36,782 bases of DNA, taken from positions 1 through 36,782 of the forward strand of contig JAIVGO010000011.1 in assembly GCA_020201525.1 (NCBI GenBank), written 5' to 3'. Shown one piece after another: positions 18,456-25,233 of the stretch. The position numbers and the translations under genes were made by a program. Every line of letters starts with the position of its first letter. Within the stretch, counting starts at the first letter, position 1. The notes beneath the pieces are model-generated. The model saw only the letters and a program-made list of their open reading frames with translations. It was not told the origin of the DNA and did not search any database. The DNA is from Actinomycetota bacterium (GTDB lineage: Bacteria > Actinomycetota > AC-67).

Positions 18456-19961
18456 TTACTTTTCGATCGTGTACGAAACCGTTCGATCGCCGTCCGGCGC
18501 GCGGTCTTGCACCGTTCCGGCCAACGCCGTGATCGCATAGACATCGAGCAGCCGGGCGCCGGGGTGAATGAGGCGCGCCGGTCCCGTGAGCTCGCTGAAC
18601 GGGATCTCGATCTCAACGACGTTGCCTCGAACGACCGGACGGATGTGAATGTCTGCCGCCGACGGCTCGCTTGGGGGCGGCGGCGAGCCGTCGTAAGTCC
18701 CGAGGGATCCTTCGTCGTCATACGCGTCGTAGCAATCAACGTGCAGGAGCCCGTCCTCGAACCGCATTGCTTGGGTGCCGCTGCGGTCCAAGCCGGCCCA
18801 ACCGGTGCACCCTTGCTGCTCGAATGCCCAGTGAATCTCATACGTCGACGTGCCGGGAACGGCTCCCGCCATGGAAAGACGGAGCAGCAAGCCGGACGCC
18901 TTGCCTGATTCGTCGGCGACCGTGCCGATCTCGAACATACGGATGTCGAAGCCGGGATCCGCCGACACGTTGAGCGCGTCGCGAACGGCGAGTGGAACGC
19001 CGAGCAGCGCCAGCTCATCGTCGGGAACCACGGCGTTGTCGCCGGAGCCGTCGCTTTGGGTAACTCGTTGTATCGCCGAATGGGTAACGCGCGAGGCCCC
19101 AGCCTGGGTACCCAAAGCGTTCCGGGAAGATGTCGTATGGAGGTCTGCTTCGCGCCCGCCGGTGACCGGGATGGTTTGTGCTGCGACGCTCGGCGCGACG
19201 ATGGGGGCGGGGAACGCCATCGCGCCGGTGACCAGTGCGGCCGCGACCGCTTCGGCCACACGAGCGATCGCGTGTGGCATGCGAATGTGACCGGACAGAC
19301 GTGCCAATTCGGATGCGAATCCGCGGAGGAAAAGGAAACCAAACGGCGCCACGCCGTACGCCGCCATCGCCGCCACCTCGTCGACAACCGCGGAGCACGT
19401 CGAGCATCCGCGATGGGGTCTCACGGAACGGATCAGTCGCCTTCTGCATTGCTCCGACGCGTGATGGTGAGCGGCGAGCAACAGCACGGTTTCGTTGCGA
19501 AGCCTCCTCGCGGCGCGGTGTACGACGACACGCGCATGTCCGCCGGTCACGCCGAGGCGCGCAGCGATGTCGTCGTAGGGCAGCTCCTGGATGAACCGGA
19601 GCTCGATTGCTTCTCGATCACGCTTGGACAGTCGCTCGAGCGCACGGCGGACGAGCTCGGCGGCTGCGTCGTCTCCGAACGAAGCAGCGTCGGCCTCATC
19701 GCGGGGCGCCGCCGCGCGGCGGGCTTTTTCGGCCGCCCGGCTGCGGTCGCGGACCCGGTTCAGGGCTCGGTTCCGCGCGGTTGCGAGCAGCCATGGAAGC
19801 GCTGCACGCTCGTCGGCCGGCCCGCGCTCGAGGAGCGCCAAAAAAGCCTCCGAGGCGACGTCGCGCGCTTCGTCCGCGTCTCGCAGTATCTTCGCGGCGA
19901 CCGCCTCGACCAGCTTGCGATGCTGTTCGAAAGCGTGTGCGGCTGATTCCGGCGGTGTCAT
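18456..19961 (-). CDS. ECF-type sigma factor fused to a membrane segment and an exported beta-rich domain
   Basis: The ATG at 19961 is chosen because AGGGGG lies six nucleotides upstream, giving 501 residues; a longer open frame reaches 20156 without a good site. Sigma region 2 spans about 10-80 (LRDADEARDVASEAFLALLERG, then PWLLATARNRALNRVRD). Region 4 spans about 105-157 (LSKRDREAIELRFIQ, then YDDIAARLGVTGGHARVVVHRA). A His/Cys cluster (HHHASEQC near 166-172, HRGCSTC at 183-189) recalls zinc anti-sigma motifs. Hydrophobic segments lie at about 198-213 and 236-262. The remaining 240 residues are Ser/Thr/Gly-rich, then beta-rich with an acidic, proline-rich loop and three cysteines (385, 410 and few others). 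It probably transcribes its own gene and the secreted gene downstream. Confidence 0.85.
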   Translation of the reverse strand: MTPPESAAHAFEQHRKLVEAVAAKILRDADEARDVASEAFLALLERGPADERAALPWLLATARNRALNRVRDRSRAAEKARRAAAPRDEADAASFGDDAAAELVRRALERLSKRDREAIELRFIQELPYDDIAARLGVTGGHARVVVHRAARRLRNETVLLLAAHHHASEQCRRRLIRSVRPHRGCSTCSAVVDEVAAMAAYGVAPFGFLFLRGFASELARLSGHIRMPHAIARVAEAVAAALVTGAMAFPAPIVAPSVAAQTIPVTGGREADLHTTSSRNALGTQAGASRVTHSAIQRVTQSDGSGDNAVVPDDELALLGVPLAVRDALNVSADPGFDIRMFEIGTVADESGKASGLLLRLSMAGAVPGTSTYEIHWAFEQQGCTGWAGLDRSGTQAMRFEDGLLHVDCYDAYDDEGSLGTYDGSPPPPSEPSAADIHIRPVVRGNVVEIEIPFSELTGPARLIHPGARLLDVYAITALAGTVQDRAPDGDRTVSYTIEK

Positions 19962-20021
19962 TCGATCCCCCTGGCTGGGCCGATTATGACTTCGGCCCCG
20001 ATCCACAGCCCTCCTGCCTTG

Positions 20022-20050
20022 AAGACACCCGAGCGAGAGCCGCGTTACAG
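20022..20050 (-). promoter_or_regulatory. ECF-type promoter for the sigma-factor fusion gene (autoregulatory)
   Basis: Read on the minus strand: TGTAAC, 16 nt, TGTCTT, with CTCGGG directly before the -10. Block sequence and spacing match the promoter at 18425-18452 exactly (12 plus 6 identical bases, nine variable bases between). It lies about 60 nt upstream of the ATG at 19961, which fits a short leader. AAC-N16-(C/T)GTC is the usual layout for ECF promoters. Confidence 0.75.
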
Positions 20051-20051
20051 G

Positions 20052-20077
20052 GTTTGACGGGCGACCGAAGCGGGCAA
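20052..20077 (+). promoter_or_regulatory. possible SigB/SigF-type stress promoter for the 51-aa hydrophobic protein
   Basis: GTTTGA (20052-20057), 14 nt and GGGCAA (20072-20077) resemble the GTTT-N14-GGGWAW pattern of general-stress sigma factors. It lies about 48 nt before the ATG at 20125 and directly abuts the divergent ECF promoter. A CAGAG-CAA-CTCTG palindrome follows at about 20081-20093. Confidence 0.3.
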
Positions 20078-20124
20078 AAACAGAGCAACTCTGCAGAGAC
20101 CTCTTCGCGCCGACAGGAGACGAC

Positions 20125-20280
20125 ATGGGAGCACTCATTCTGTTTCTGTTGCTCACGCTGATACTTTTCGGCGTAGGTTTCGCAGCAAAGGCCCTGTGGT
20201 GGGTTGCGCTCGCTTTTGTAGTGGTGTGGATCCTCGGGTTGGTGGCCCACGGCCCCGATCGCCGCTGGTACTACTGGTAG
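20125..20280 (+). CDS. small hydrophobic membrane protein, 51 aa
   Basis: The ATG at 20125 has AGGAGA five nucleotides upstream. The 51-residue product has two close membrane helices (about 2-17 and 23-43) and ends in a basic-aromatic tail, DRRWYYW. This pattern (LxLLLFGxGF-AxxxLWWVA-VVWxLG-RWYxW) is the one I know from the short 'hydrophobic protein' family common in Streptomyces and other actinobacteria, often linked to stress conditions; its function is unknown. It stands alone, followed by a terminator and transcribed divergently from the sigma-factor fusion. It is too short for many gene callers. Confidence 0.85.
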   Translation: MGALILFLLLTLILFGVGFAAKALWWVALAFVVVWILGLVAHGPDRRWYYW

Positions 20281-20303
20281 CGCTGCAAAGGCACGAACTG
20301 GTG

Positions 20304-20328
20304 AAGGGGTGGCCCCGGCCGCCCCTTT
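20304..20328 (+). terminator. intrinsic terminator after the 51-aa gene
   Basis: AAGGGGTGGCC pairs with GGCCGCCCCTT (one G-U wobble) around a very short loop and is followed by TTC. It begins 23 nt after the stop codon. The U-tract is short. Confidence 0.6.
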
Positions 20329-20356
20329 CGCGTTCGCAGAAAAGTTCTGAATGTAT

Positions 20357-20385
20357 TTGCATCAGGGGGGTAAAGGGGGTACAAC
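20357..20385 (+). promoter_or_regulatory. possible housekeeping promoter for the polyamine operon
   Basis: TTGCAT (20357-20362), a 17-nt spacer and TACAAC (20380-20385). The spacing is ideal and the hexamers are moderate matches. Transcription would start near 20392, giving a leader of about 75 nt that is mostly base-paired. Confidence 0.4.
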
Positions 20386-20397
20386 GATTCCTTGCGC

Positions 20398-20453
20398 GGC
20401 ACCCTCGCGGGTCCGCGCATCTTGTTGCTGGCCCGGCGAATGTCCGGGGTGCC
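20398..20453 (+). promoter_or_regulatory. structured leader of the polyamine operon
   Basis: GGCACCC (20398-20404) pairs with GGGTGCC (20447-20453), enclosing a CGCGG-GT-CCGCG hairpin (20406-20417) and a CCCGG/CCGGG hairpin (about 20431-20447). The fold resembles a three-way junction and ends just before the Shine-Dalgarno (AGAGGGG) of pdaD. It could be a polyamine- or arginine-responsive control region, but I do not recognise a known riboswitch. Confidence 0.4.
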
Positions 20454-20467
20454 TAGAGAGGGGTGAG

Positions 20468-20926
20468 ATGTACGAGCGACCAACGAGCGTTTGCCTCGTC
20501 TGGGGAGCCGCCGAAGGCGACTCCGAACTAACCGCTTTTGACAACGCTTTGCTGAAGGCCGGAATCGGCCATTTGAACCTCATCGCAGTTACCTCGATCT
20601 TTCCCGAGGGCGCGAAGCTCGCCCCGCTTCCACAAATCTCGACCGGCACTCTGACGCCCACCGTCTACGCGAAGATGGTCTCAGAGACGCCGGGCGAAGT
20701 TGTGTCTGCCTGCATAGGAGTAGGTGTCACGAACCGCGGCGGCGTCTTGATGGAAGCGCACGGCCCCTGGACCACGGCCGAGATCGAAAACCGAGTCGAA
20801 AAGATGGTTGCGGAAGGTATGCGGAAGCGCGGCCTCGAGCCGTATGACCTTCATTTCGCAACCGCGGAGCACCGTGTAGAAAAAATCGGTAGTGCGGTAG
20901 CAGCCGCTGTTCTTTGGAGGGGGTGA
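20468..20926 (+). CDS. pdaD: pyruvoyl-dependent arginine decarboxylase proenzyme
   Basis: The ATG at 20468 follows AGGGGTGAG and gives 152 residues. The family makes agmatine from arginine with a self-generated pyruvoyl group. Here the expected cleavage lies between T42 and S43 in LIAVTSIFPEG, matching the (S/T)-S-I-x-P site of the archaeal and chlamydial enzymes. Further family features are GTLTPTVYAKM, a GVGVTNRGGVLMEAHG segment and LHFATAEHRVEKIGSAVAAAV at the end. The stop overlaps the next coding region. Operon context (SpeH, SpeE, agmatinase) confirms a polyamine role. This decarboxylase type is best known from archaea, chlamydiae and scattered bacteria. Confidence 0.92.
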   Translation: MYERPTSVCLVWGAAEGDSELTAFDNALLKAGIGHLNLIAVTSIFPEGAKLAPLPQISTGTLTPTVYAKMVSETPGEVVSACIGVGVTNRGGVLMEAHGPWTTAEIENRVEKMVAEGMRKRGLEPYDLHFATAEHRVEKIGSAVAAAVLWRG

Positions 20927-20931
20927 TGGCG

Positions 20932-21276
20932 ATGAACGCTTTGGGGCGGCACTTTCTCGTCGAGTTGTGGGAAGCCAAAAATCTGGATCAGCCTCAGATC
21001 GTCGAGGAGGCGCTGATCGAAGCCGTGCGGGCATCCGGGGGCACGCTCCTGGATACCAAGATCGTCCCGTTCCCGAACGGGGCATGCTCCGGCGTCGCGG
21101 TCATCGCCGAATCGCACATGTCGATTCACACGTGGCCCGAATTCGGCTACGCGGCAGTGGATCTCTTCACGTGTAGCTCGGCGATGGATCCGGACGCCGG
21201 CTTGGACGTGATGAAAAAGTACTTCGAGCCTGGGCAGATCCAGGTCGTCGAAGTCAAGCGCGGCCTTTCGCCGTAA
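20932..21276 (+). CDS. speH: S-adenosylmethionine decarboxylase proenzyme, SpeH type
   Basis: The 114-residue proenzyme is cleaved between E60 and S61 in VIAESHMSIHTWPE to form the pyruvoyl cofactor. H66 and C81 (VDLFTC) are the conserved processing and proton-transfer residues. It makes decarboxylated S-adenosylmethionine, the aminopropyl donor for spermidine. The start ATG 20932 is preferred because GGAGGGGG (20916-20923) ends eight nucleotides upstream; the ATG at 20926, which overlaps the pdaD stop, is too close to that site but possible. It is translationally linked to pdaD and speE. Confidence 0.95.
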   Translation: MNALGRHFLVELWEAKNLDQPQIVEEALIEAVRASGGTLLDTKIVPFPNGACSGVAVIAESHMSIHTWPEFGYAAVDLFTCSSAMDPDAGLDVMKKYFEPGQIQVVEVKRGLSP

Positions 21277-21281
21277 CGCGA

Positions 21282-22136
21282 GTGCGTTTCTCAGAACGCC
21301 CGGTCGACGGGCTCGAAATCGCCTATGAAGGCGAGCTGCTGCATACCGAGCACTCGGGGTTTCAGCTCGTCCAGGTATTCGATCACCCGACGTTCGGCCG
21401 AACGCTCGTTCTCGACGGGCTCGTGCAAACGTCGCAGCGAGACGAGTTTTTCTATCACGAGATGCTCGTCCATCCGGCGATGCTCTCGCACGCGAACCCG
21501 AAACGAGTGTTGATCATCGGCGCCGGCGACGGGGGCGCGTTGCGGCGCGTTCTGGAACATCCAAGCGTGGAACGTGTGTTGATGTGCGAGATCGACCGGG
21601 CGGTAACCGACGTGAGCCGCGCGCTGCTGCCGGACATCGCCGGCAACGCGTTCGAGGACCCCCGAGCGGAAGTGGTCTTCGACGACGGTCACGCGCTCGT
21701 GATGCGCTCGACCGAGACCTTCGATGTGATCATCGTCGACTCATCCGATCCCGTCGGCCCCGGCATCGTGCTGTTCGAGACGCCGTTTTACGAGGCGTGC
21801 TTGCGCCTTCTCGACCCCAACGGCGTTTTCGTCGCGCAAACAGGATCGCCCGTCCTCATGCCGTCGGAGATTCGGATGGTCGCGAAAAACGCGTCGGCGG
21901 CATTTCCCGATGTACGGTTCTATCTCGGTGCCGTGCCGACGTATCCCGGGACGCTCTGGAGCTACCTGCTGGCGGGACGGTCGCTGCTCGTCTTTCGTGG
22001 TGAGGCCGGCCGCCGCGCGACCGAACGTGGGATCGTCACGCGCTACTGGACGCCGGACGTACACGAAGCTGCGTTTGCGCTGCCAAACTTCGTGCAGGAG
22101 ATCGTCGGCGGCGGAGCGGGACCACTCGAGTCATGA
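21282..22136 (+). CDS. speE: spermidine synthase
   Basis: The GTG start at 21282 lies five nucleotides after speH and gives 284 residues. The enzyme transfers an aminopropyl group from decarboxylated AdoMet to putrescine. Visible motifs are LVLDGLVQTSQRDEFFYHEML, the nucleotide-binding LIIGAGDGGALRRVL, the CEID segment after the second strand, and the catalytic VDSSDPVGPG. The substrate could include agmatine as well as putrescine. The presence of agmatinase next door makes putrescine likely. The last codons overlap the speB start (ATGA). Confidence 0.95.
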   Translation: MRFSERPVDGLEIAYEGELLHTEHSGFQLVQVFDHPTFGRTLVLDGLVQTSQRDEFFYHEMLVHPAMLSHANPKRVLIIGAGDGGALRRVLEHPSVERVLMCEIDRAVTDVSRALLPDIAGNAFEDPRAEVVFDDGHALVMRSTETFDVIIVDSSDPVGPGIVLFETPFYEACLRLLDPNGVFVAQTGSPVLMPSEIRMVAKNASAAFPDVRFYLGAVPTYPGTLWSYLLAGRSLLVFRGEAGRRATERGIVTRYWTPDVHEAAFALPNFVQEIVGGGAGPLES

Positions 22137-22969
22137 CGGCGCCCGGGCGGTTTCTCGAAGCGCGCGCGAAGCGCAACGAAGCGCAAGCCGCCGTGCTCGG
22201 CTTGCCGTTCGACGGGAGCGTGTCGTGGCGAAACGGCGCAGCCGGCGCCCCGCCGGAAATTCGTCTTGCGTCGCAGTCGATCGAAAGCTATTCGCCGGTG
22301 ACCGGACGTGATCTCGAAGATCTCGTGCTCGCCGATCTCGGCGACGTCGCGCTGAGCGGCGCGACGCCGCGCGAAGCGATGGACATCATCGCGAATGAAG
22401 TCGAGCGCATCGCCGGTGAAGGAGTATTCCTCGTTTCGCTGGGCGGAGATCATTCCGTCTCGATCGGAACGACGGCGGGCATGCGCCGCATCCACCAGGA
22501 TCTGACGCACGTCGTTTTCGACGCGCATTTCGATTTGCGTGAGTCTTACGACGGCAGCGACCTGTCGCATGCGTGTGGAACGCGTCACATGGCGGCGAAC
22601 GGAATGACATCCGTGCTCGGCGTACGATCGGGTTCGCGCGAGGAATATCAAGACGCACCGAAGCTGCTCGCGTATCACGATGAGGCAGTGGCTCTTCCGC
22701 CGGACGTGCGCAAGCTCTACGATGGAAAGCCCGTTTTCTTGAGCGTCGATCTCGATGTTCTCGATCCTGCGACGTTTCCGGGAACCGGCAACCCCGAGCC
22801 CGGCGGACCGAGCTACAAAGAGCTGCGAAGCGCCCTACTTTCGCTCGAAGGGTTGAACGTGGTCGGCATCGATTTAGTGGAAGCTGCGCCGGGTCTCGAC
22901 GCATCCGGGCTCACCGCAGTCGTGGCAGCCGAGCTCTGCCGCGAGCTTCTCCTTACTTTTACGCGCTAG
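22133..22969 (+). CDS. speB: agmatinase (ureohydrolase family)
   Basis: The 278-residue protein overlaps speE by four nucleotides. Manganese ligands are in GGDHSVS, FDAHFDLRE and LSVDLDVLDP. The family segments SHACGTRH, GTGNPEPGG and DLVEAAP are present. It hydrolyses agmatine to putrescine and urea, linking pdaD to speE. The substrate is inferred: the enzyme could also be a guanidinobutyrase or another ureohydrolase, but the operon needs exactly this step. A small CCCGCA/TGCGGG hairpin follows at 22976-22989 without a U-tract. Confidence 0.9.
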   Translation: MTAPGRFLEARAKRNEAQAAVLGLPFDGSVSWRNGAAGAPPEIRLASQSIESYSPVTGRDLEDLVLADLGDVALSGATPREAMDIIANEVERIAGEGVFLVSLGGDHSVSIGTTAGMRRIHQDLTHVVFDAHFDLRESYDGSDLSHACGTRHMAANGMTSVLGVRSGSREEYQDAPKLLAYHDEAVALPPDVRKLYDGKPVFLSVDLDVLDPATFPGTGNPEPGGPSYKELRSALLSLEGLNVVGIDLVEAAPGLDASGLTAVVAAELCRELLLTFTR

Positions 22970-23383
22970 CCGCCACCCGCATTTGCGGGATGCCTCTCGT
23001 CCGCATATTGGGGTTTTCTCGGAGCTTGCCTCGTCGCACAATGTGCTTGTTATGACACACGGTCACGAAGGCCATCGCTCGCGTCACGACGGCGTGTCGA
23101 AAAGCCGATCTCTCCCGCGTGACCTGAATCGCTCGTCAGAAAAGACAAATGTTTTTTCTGCGGCAAATTTTTTCCGAGGAAGTTTCGTCGGCGCGAACTG
23201 GTTTGTTCCAGGGCAAATGTGCCACGACATTTCTGAATCAAACGGTGCAACCTCGGACATGTTGACCGTGGCTGTAACGGCGAGGATGGTTGTTCGTTAA
23301 GGAGGACAGCCGCGAGGGAGCGGCGAAAACTAGTCCTCACTGAGGGGGCGGTTTCCAGAAGAGGGAACCGCTGGGGCTCGAGG
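22970..23383 (+). other. long intergenic leader between speB and the BldN-like sigma gene
   Basis: This 414-nt gap has no supported gene; a plus-strand frame of 105 codons (22983-23300) lacks any recognisable domain. It has an AT-rich part (about 23135-23180) with a CAGAAAA/TTTTCTG stem, the ECF-type promoter (23273-23300), and then a leader in which GCGGTTTCC (23348-23356) pairs with GGGAACCGC (23363-23371). A distant GAGGAC/GTCCTC pairing (about 23302 to 23339) could nest the region before it. The leader may control translation of the sigma factor, whose own Shine-Dalgarno is poor. Confidence 0.55.
23273..23300 (+). promoter_or_regulatory. ECF-type promoter upstream of the BldN-like sigma gene
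   Basis: TGTAAC (23273-23278), 16 nt, CGTTAA (23295-23300). This is the classic ECF layout and close to the CGTAAC-N16-CGTT pattern I recall for BldN-dependent promoters in Streptomyces. That suggests autoregulation. A weaker housekeeping alternative is TTGACC (23262-23267) with GATGGT 17 nt on. Confidence 0.6.
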
Positions 23384-24160
23384 ATGACGCCACCAGACGA
23401 AGCGATCGTGCTAGATGAAGCGCAAGCAACGGCGAACGATGCCGAGCTGAGCGTTTCGGTCGAGCAGGTCACAGTGCAAGTATCGAAGGCCTCGCCTGAG
23501 GCCGAAGCACTTGTGTCCAAAGCCCGCGAGGGCGACCGCACCGCTTTCGCAGGTCTCTACCGGATGTATCTCCCGACCGTCTACAAGTTCCTCTTCTATC
23601 GCCTGAACAACAAGGCGCAAGCGGAAGACATGACGGCCGAAGTGTTCCTGCGGGCGCTTCGCAAGATCGGCGACTACAACTGGACCGGTGCCGACTTCGG
23701 CGCGTGGCTCCTGCGCATCGCTCGCAACCTGATCCTCGACAACGCGAAGTCGAGCCGCGCCCGTCTCGAAGTGCTGAACGACGAGATGCCGGAGGACTCC
23801 GGCGGCGAGGCTCCGACGGCCGAAGCTGTGTGCCTCGAGAACCTCACGTGCGTCGAGGTCTACAAGGCCATCACCAAGCTCCGCCCGGATCAGCGTGAAG
23901 TCATCACCCTTCGTTTCCTCAACGGCATGGGCGTCGGCGAGGTTGCGGAGATCATGGGCAAGAAGGAGGGCACGGTCCGGACGCTCCAATTCCGCGGCCT
24001 AAAGGCCCTCGAGAAGATCTTGGTGGCCCGGGGAATCGTGGATATGCCCAGCTTGTCCGCCATTCGCCCGGACGGAGTGCGACTTTCTGAAAATGGTCGC
24101 GGAAATAGTCGAACGGAATCCGAAGCGGCTCGTTTTGGGGTAGCGGAAGGTCAACGATGA
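23384..24160 (+). CDS. BldN-like ECF sigma factor
   Basis: The 258-residue sigma factor has an N-terminal extension of about 48 residues. Region 2 lies at about 50-122 (YKFLFYRLNNKAQAEDMTAEVF, then GADFGAWLLRIARNLILDNAKSS) and region 4 at about 155-212 (LRPDQREVITLRFLNGMGVGEVAEIMGKKEGTVRTLQ). The FGAWL-IARNL-KSSR-RLEV stretch and the N-terminal extension resemble Streptomyces BldN/AdsA. The C-terminal 45 residues are probably disordered. The Shine-Dalgarno is weak (GAGG abutting the ATG, or GGGG seven nucleotides back). The stop overlaps the start of the next gene, its probable membrane anti-sigma factor. Confidence 0.92.
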   Translation: MTPPDEAIVLDEAQATANDAELSVSVEQVTVQVSKASPEAEALVSKAREGDRTAFAGLYRMYLPTVYKFLFYRLNNKAQAEDMTAEVFLRALRKIGDYNWTGADFGAWLLRIARNLILDNAKSSRARLEVLNDEMPEDSGGEAPTAEAVCLENLTCVEVYKAITKLRPDQREVITLRFLNGMGVGEVAEIMGKKEGTVRTLQFRGLKALEKILVARGIVDMPSLSAIRPDGVRLSENGRGNSRTESEAARFGVAEGQR

Positions 24161-25191
24161 AAAACGCGATGGGGGAGAAACAACTGGTCCTGGCCCTGCG
24201 GGCTCAGGGAGCGAGCGCTGCTGAGGCGCGCGACCTGGCACTCGTGGCCGGGGCTCTTGCGCTTGTTCCAGACCCGGAGATCGACGCGGCGTTCGCCGAC
24301 GCTCTCGAGGCCCGCCTGTTGAGCGAGCCGATCGAGCAGCCGGTACAGGCACCGTCCACCGTGGTCACGCCGATCCGCCGTACGATCGTTCTTCCGGAAG
24401 CTCGTCCGGCCGCGCCGAAGACGAAGGCGCCGATTGCAACCGTGACGCCGCTTCCGCGCCGGAAGTACACGATGCGCAAGACGCTCGCGATCGCGATCGC
24501 TGCGGCCATGCTCTTGGCATTGCCGGTGGCCGCCAGCGCGAACTCGCTGCCTACGTCGCCTTTCTATCGCGTGAAGATCGCGATGGAGCAGCTGAAGCTT
24601 CACTTCATGGGTAGCGACACGAGCAAGGGTTTCTACGAGCTCGACCGCGCCGGCACGCGCCTCGATGAGGCAGATCAGCTCGCATCGCTCGGCGACAACA
24701 AGCATGTGACGCAAGTTCTAGCGATGATGCGCGCAAGCCAGCGCAACGGCTCGAACTTGATCCAAGGTGATTCGCCGACCGTGTCGGAGCTCGCACGGCT
24801 GCGCAGCCTGCTCCTCGGTTACGCAGAGCAGCTGACCACGCTTCTGCCGCAAGTGAACATGACGGCCCGGTCCTCGGTGCTCGCAACGATCCGCCAAGGC
24901 CAATCGATAGCGAACAAGCTGGCGCCGGTGCTCGGCCTGACGATCGCCGCAGTGAAGCTTCCGGAGGTATCGGCTCCGTCGGCGAGCTTCGACCAGAGCG
25001 GTGGATCGACAGCGGCACCAAGCCGCACGTCGGCGTCCGACGGCTCCGACGGCTCGGACATCAGCAAGGACCCGGGTGGCAGCGCAACAAAGCGCGTGCA
25101 CGACGGAGTCGACGGCGGATGCAGCGTCCCGGGCAGCGCGAACGGTCTGGGTGACTTGGCGGCGCCGCTGGCGAAGGTGGTTTGCAAGTAG
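24157..25191 (+). CDS. DUF5667-type membrane protein, probable anti-sigma factor (RsbN-like)
   Basis: The ATG overlaps the sigma stop (ATGA). The 344-residue protein has a cytoplasmic N-domain (about 1-105) with helices that could bind the sigma factor. One membrane helix follows (about 108-127), then an external part that begins with LPTSPFYRVKIAMEQLKL and continues with helical segments, the pattern of DUF5667. The last 90 residues are Ser/Gly/Asp-rich with two cysteines. In Streptomyces the analogous gene next to bldN encodes its anti-sigma factor RsbN. The gene pair and coupling support that role here. A strong bidirectional terminator follows. Confidence 0.82.
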   Translation: MKNAMGEKQLVLALRAQGASAAEARDLALVAGALALVPDPEIDAAFADALEARLLSEPIEQPVQAPSTVVTPIRRTIVLPEARPAAPKTKAPIATVTPLPRRKYTMRKTLAIAIAAAMLLALPVAASANSLPTSPFYRVKIAMEQLKLHFMGSDTSKGFYELDRAGTRLDEADQLASLGDNKHVTQVLAMMRASQRNGSNLIQGDSPTVSELARLRSLLLGYAEQLTTLLPQVNMTARSSVLATIRQGQSIANKLAPVLGLTIAAVKLPEVSAPSASFDQSGGSTAAPSRTSASDGSDGSDISKDPGGSATKRVHDGVDGGCSVPGSANGLGDLAAPLAKVVCK

Positions 25192-25204
25192 GCCTCGCAT
25201 TGAG

Positions 25205-25233
25205 AAAAAAGCCCCGCGCTGCGGGGCTTTTTT
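25205..25233 (+). terminator. strong intrinsic terminator after the anti-sigma gene
   Basis: AAAAAAGCCCCGC, loop GCT, GCGGGGCTTTTTT: a 7-bp GC stem extended by six A-U pairs, with U-run. It is symmetric and so works on both strands. Confidence 0.93.

Noticed and set aside
22983..23300. 105-codon plus-strand frame between speB and the BldN-like gene
   Set aside because: No domain or ribosome site, and it runs through the AT-rich promoter region; its stop coincides with the CGTTAA element.
23301..23383. Possible c-di-AMP (ydaO-type) riboswitch before the BldN-like sigma gene
   Set aside because: There is a GGGAACC-like piece and G-rich stretches, but the conserved pairing and core sequences I know for that family are not present.
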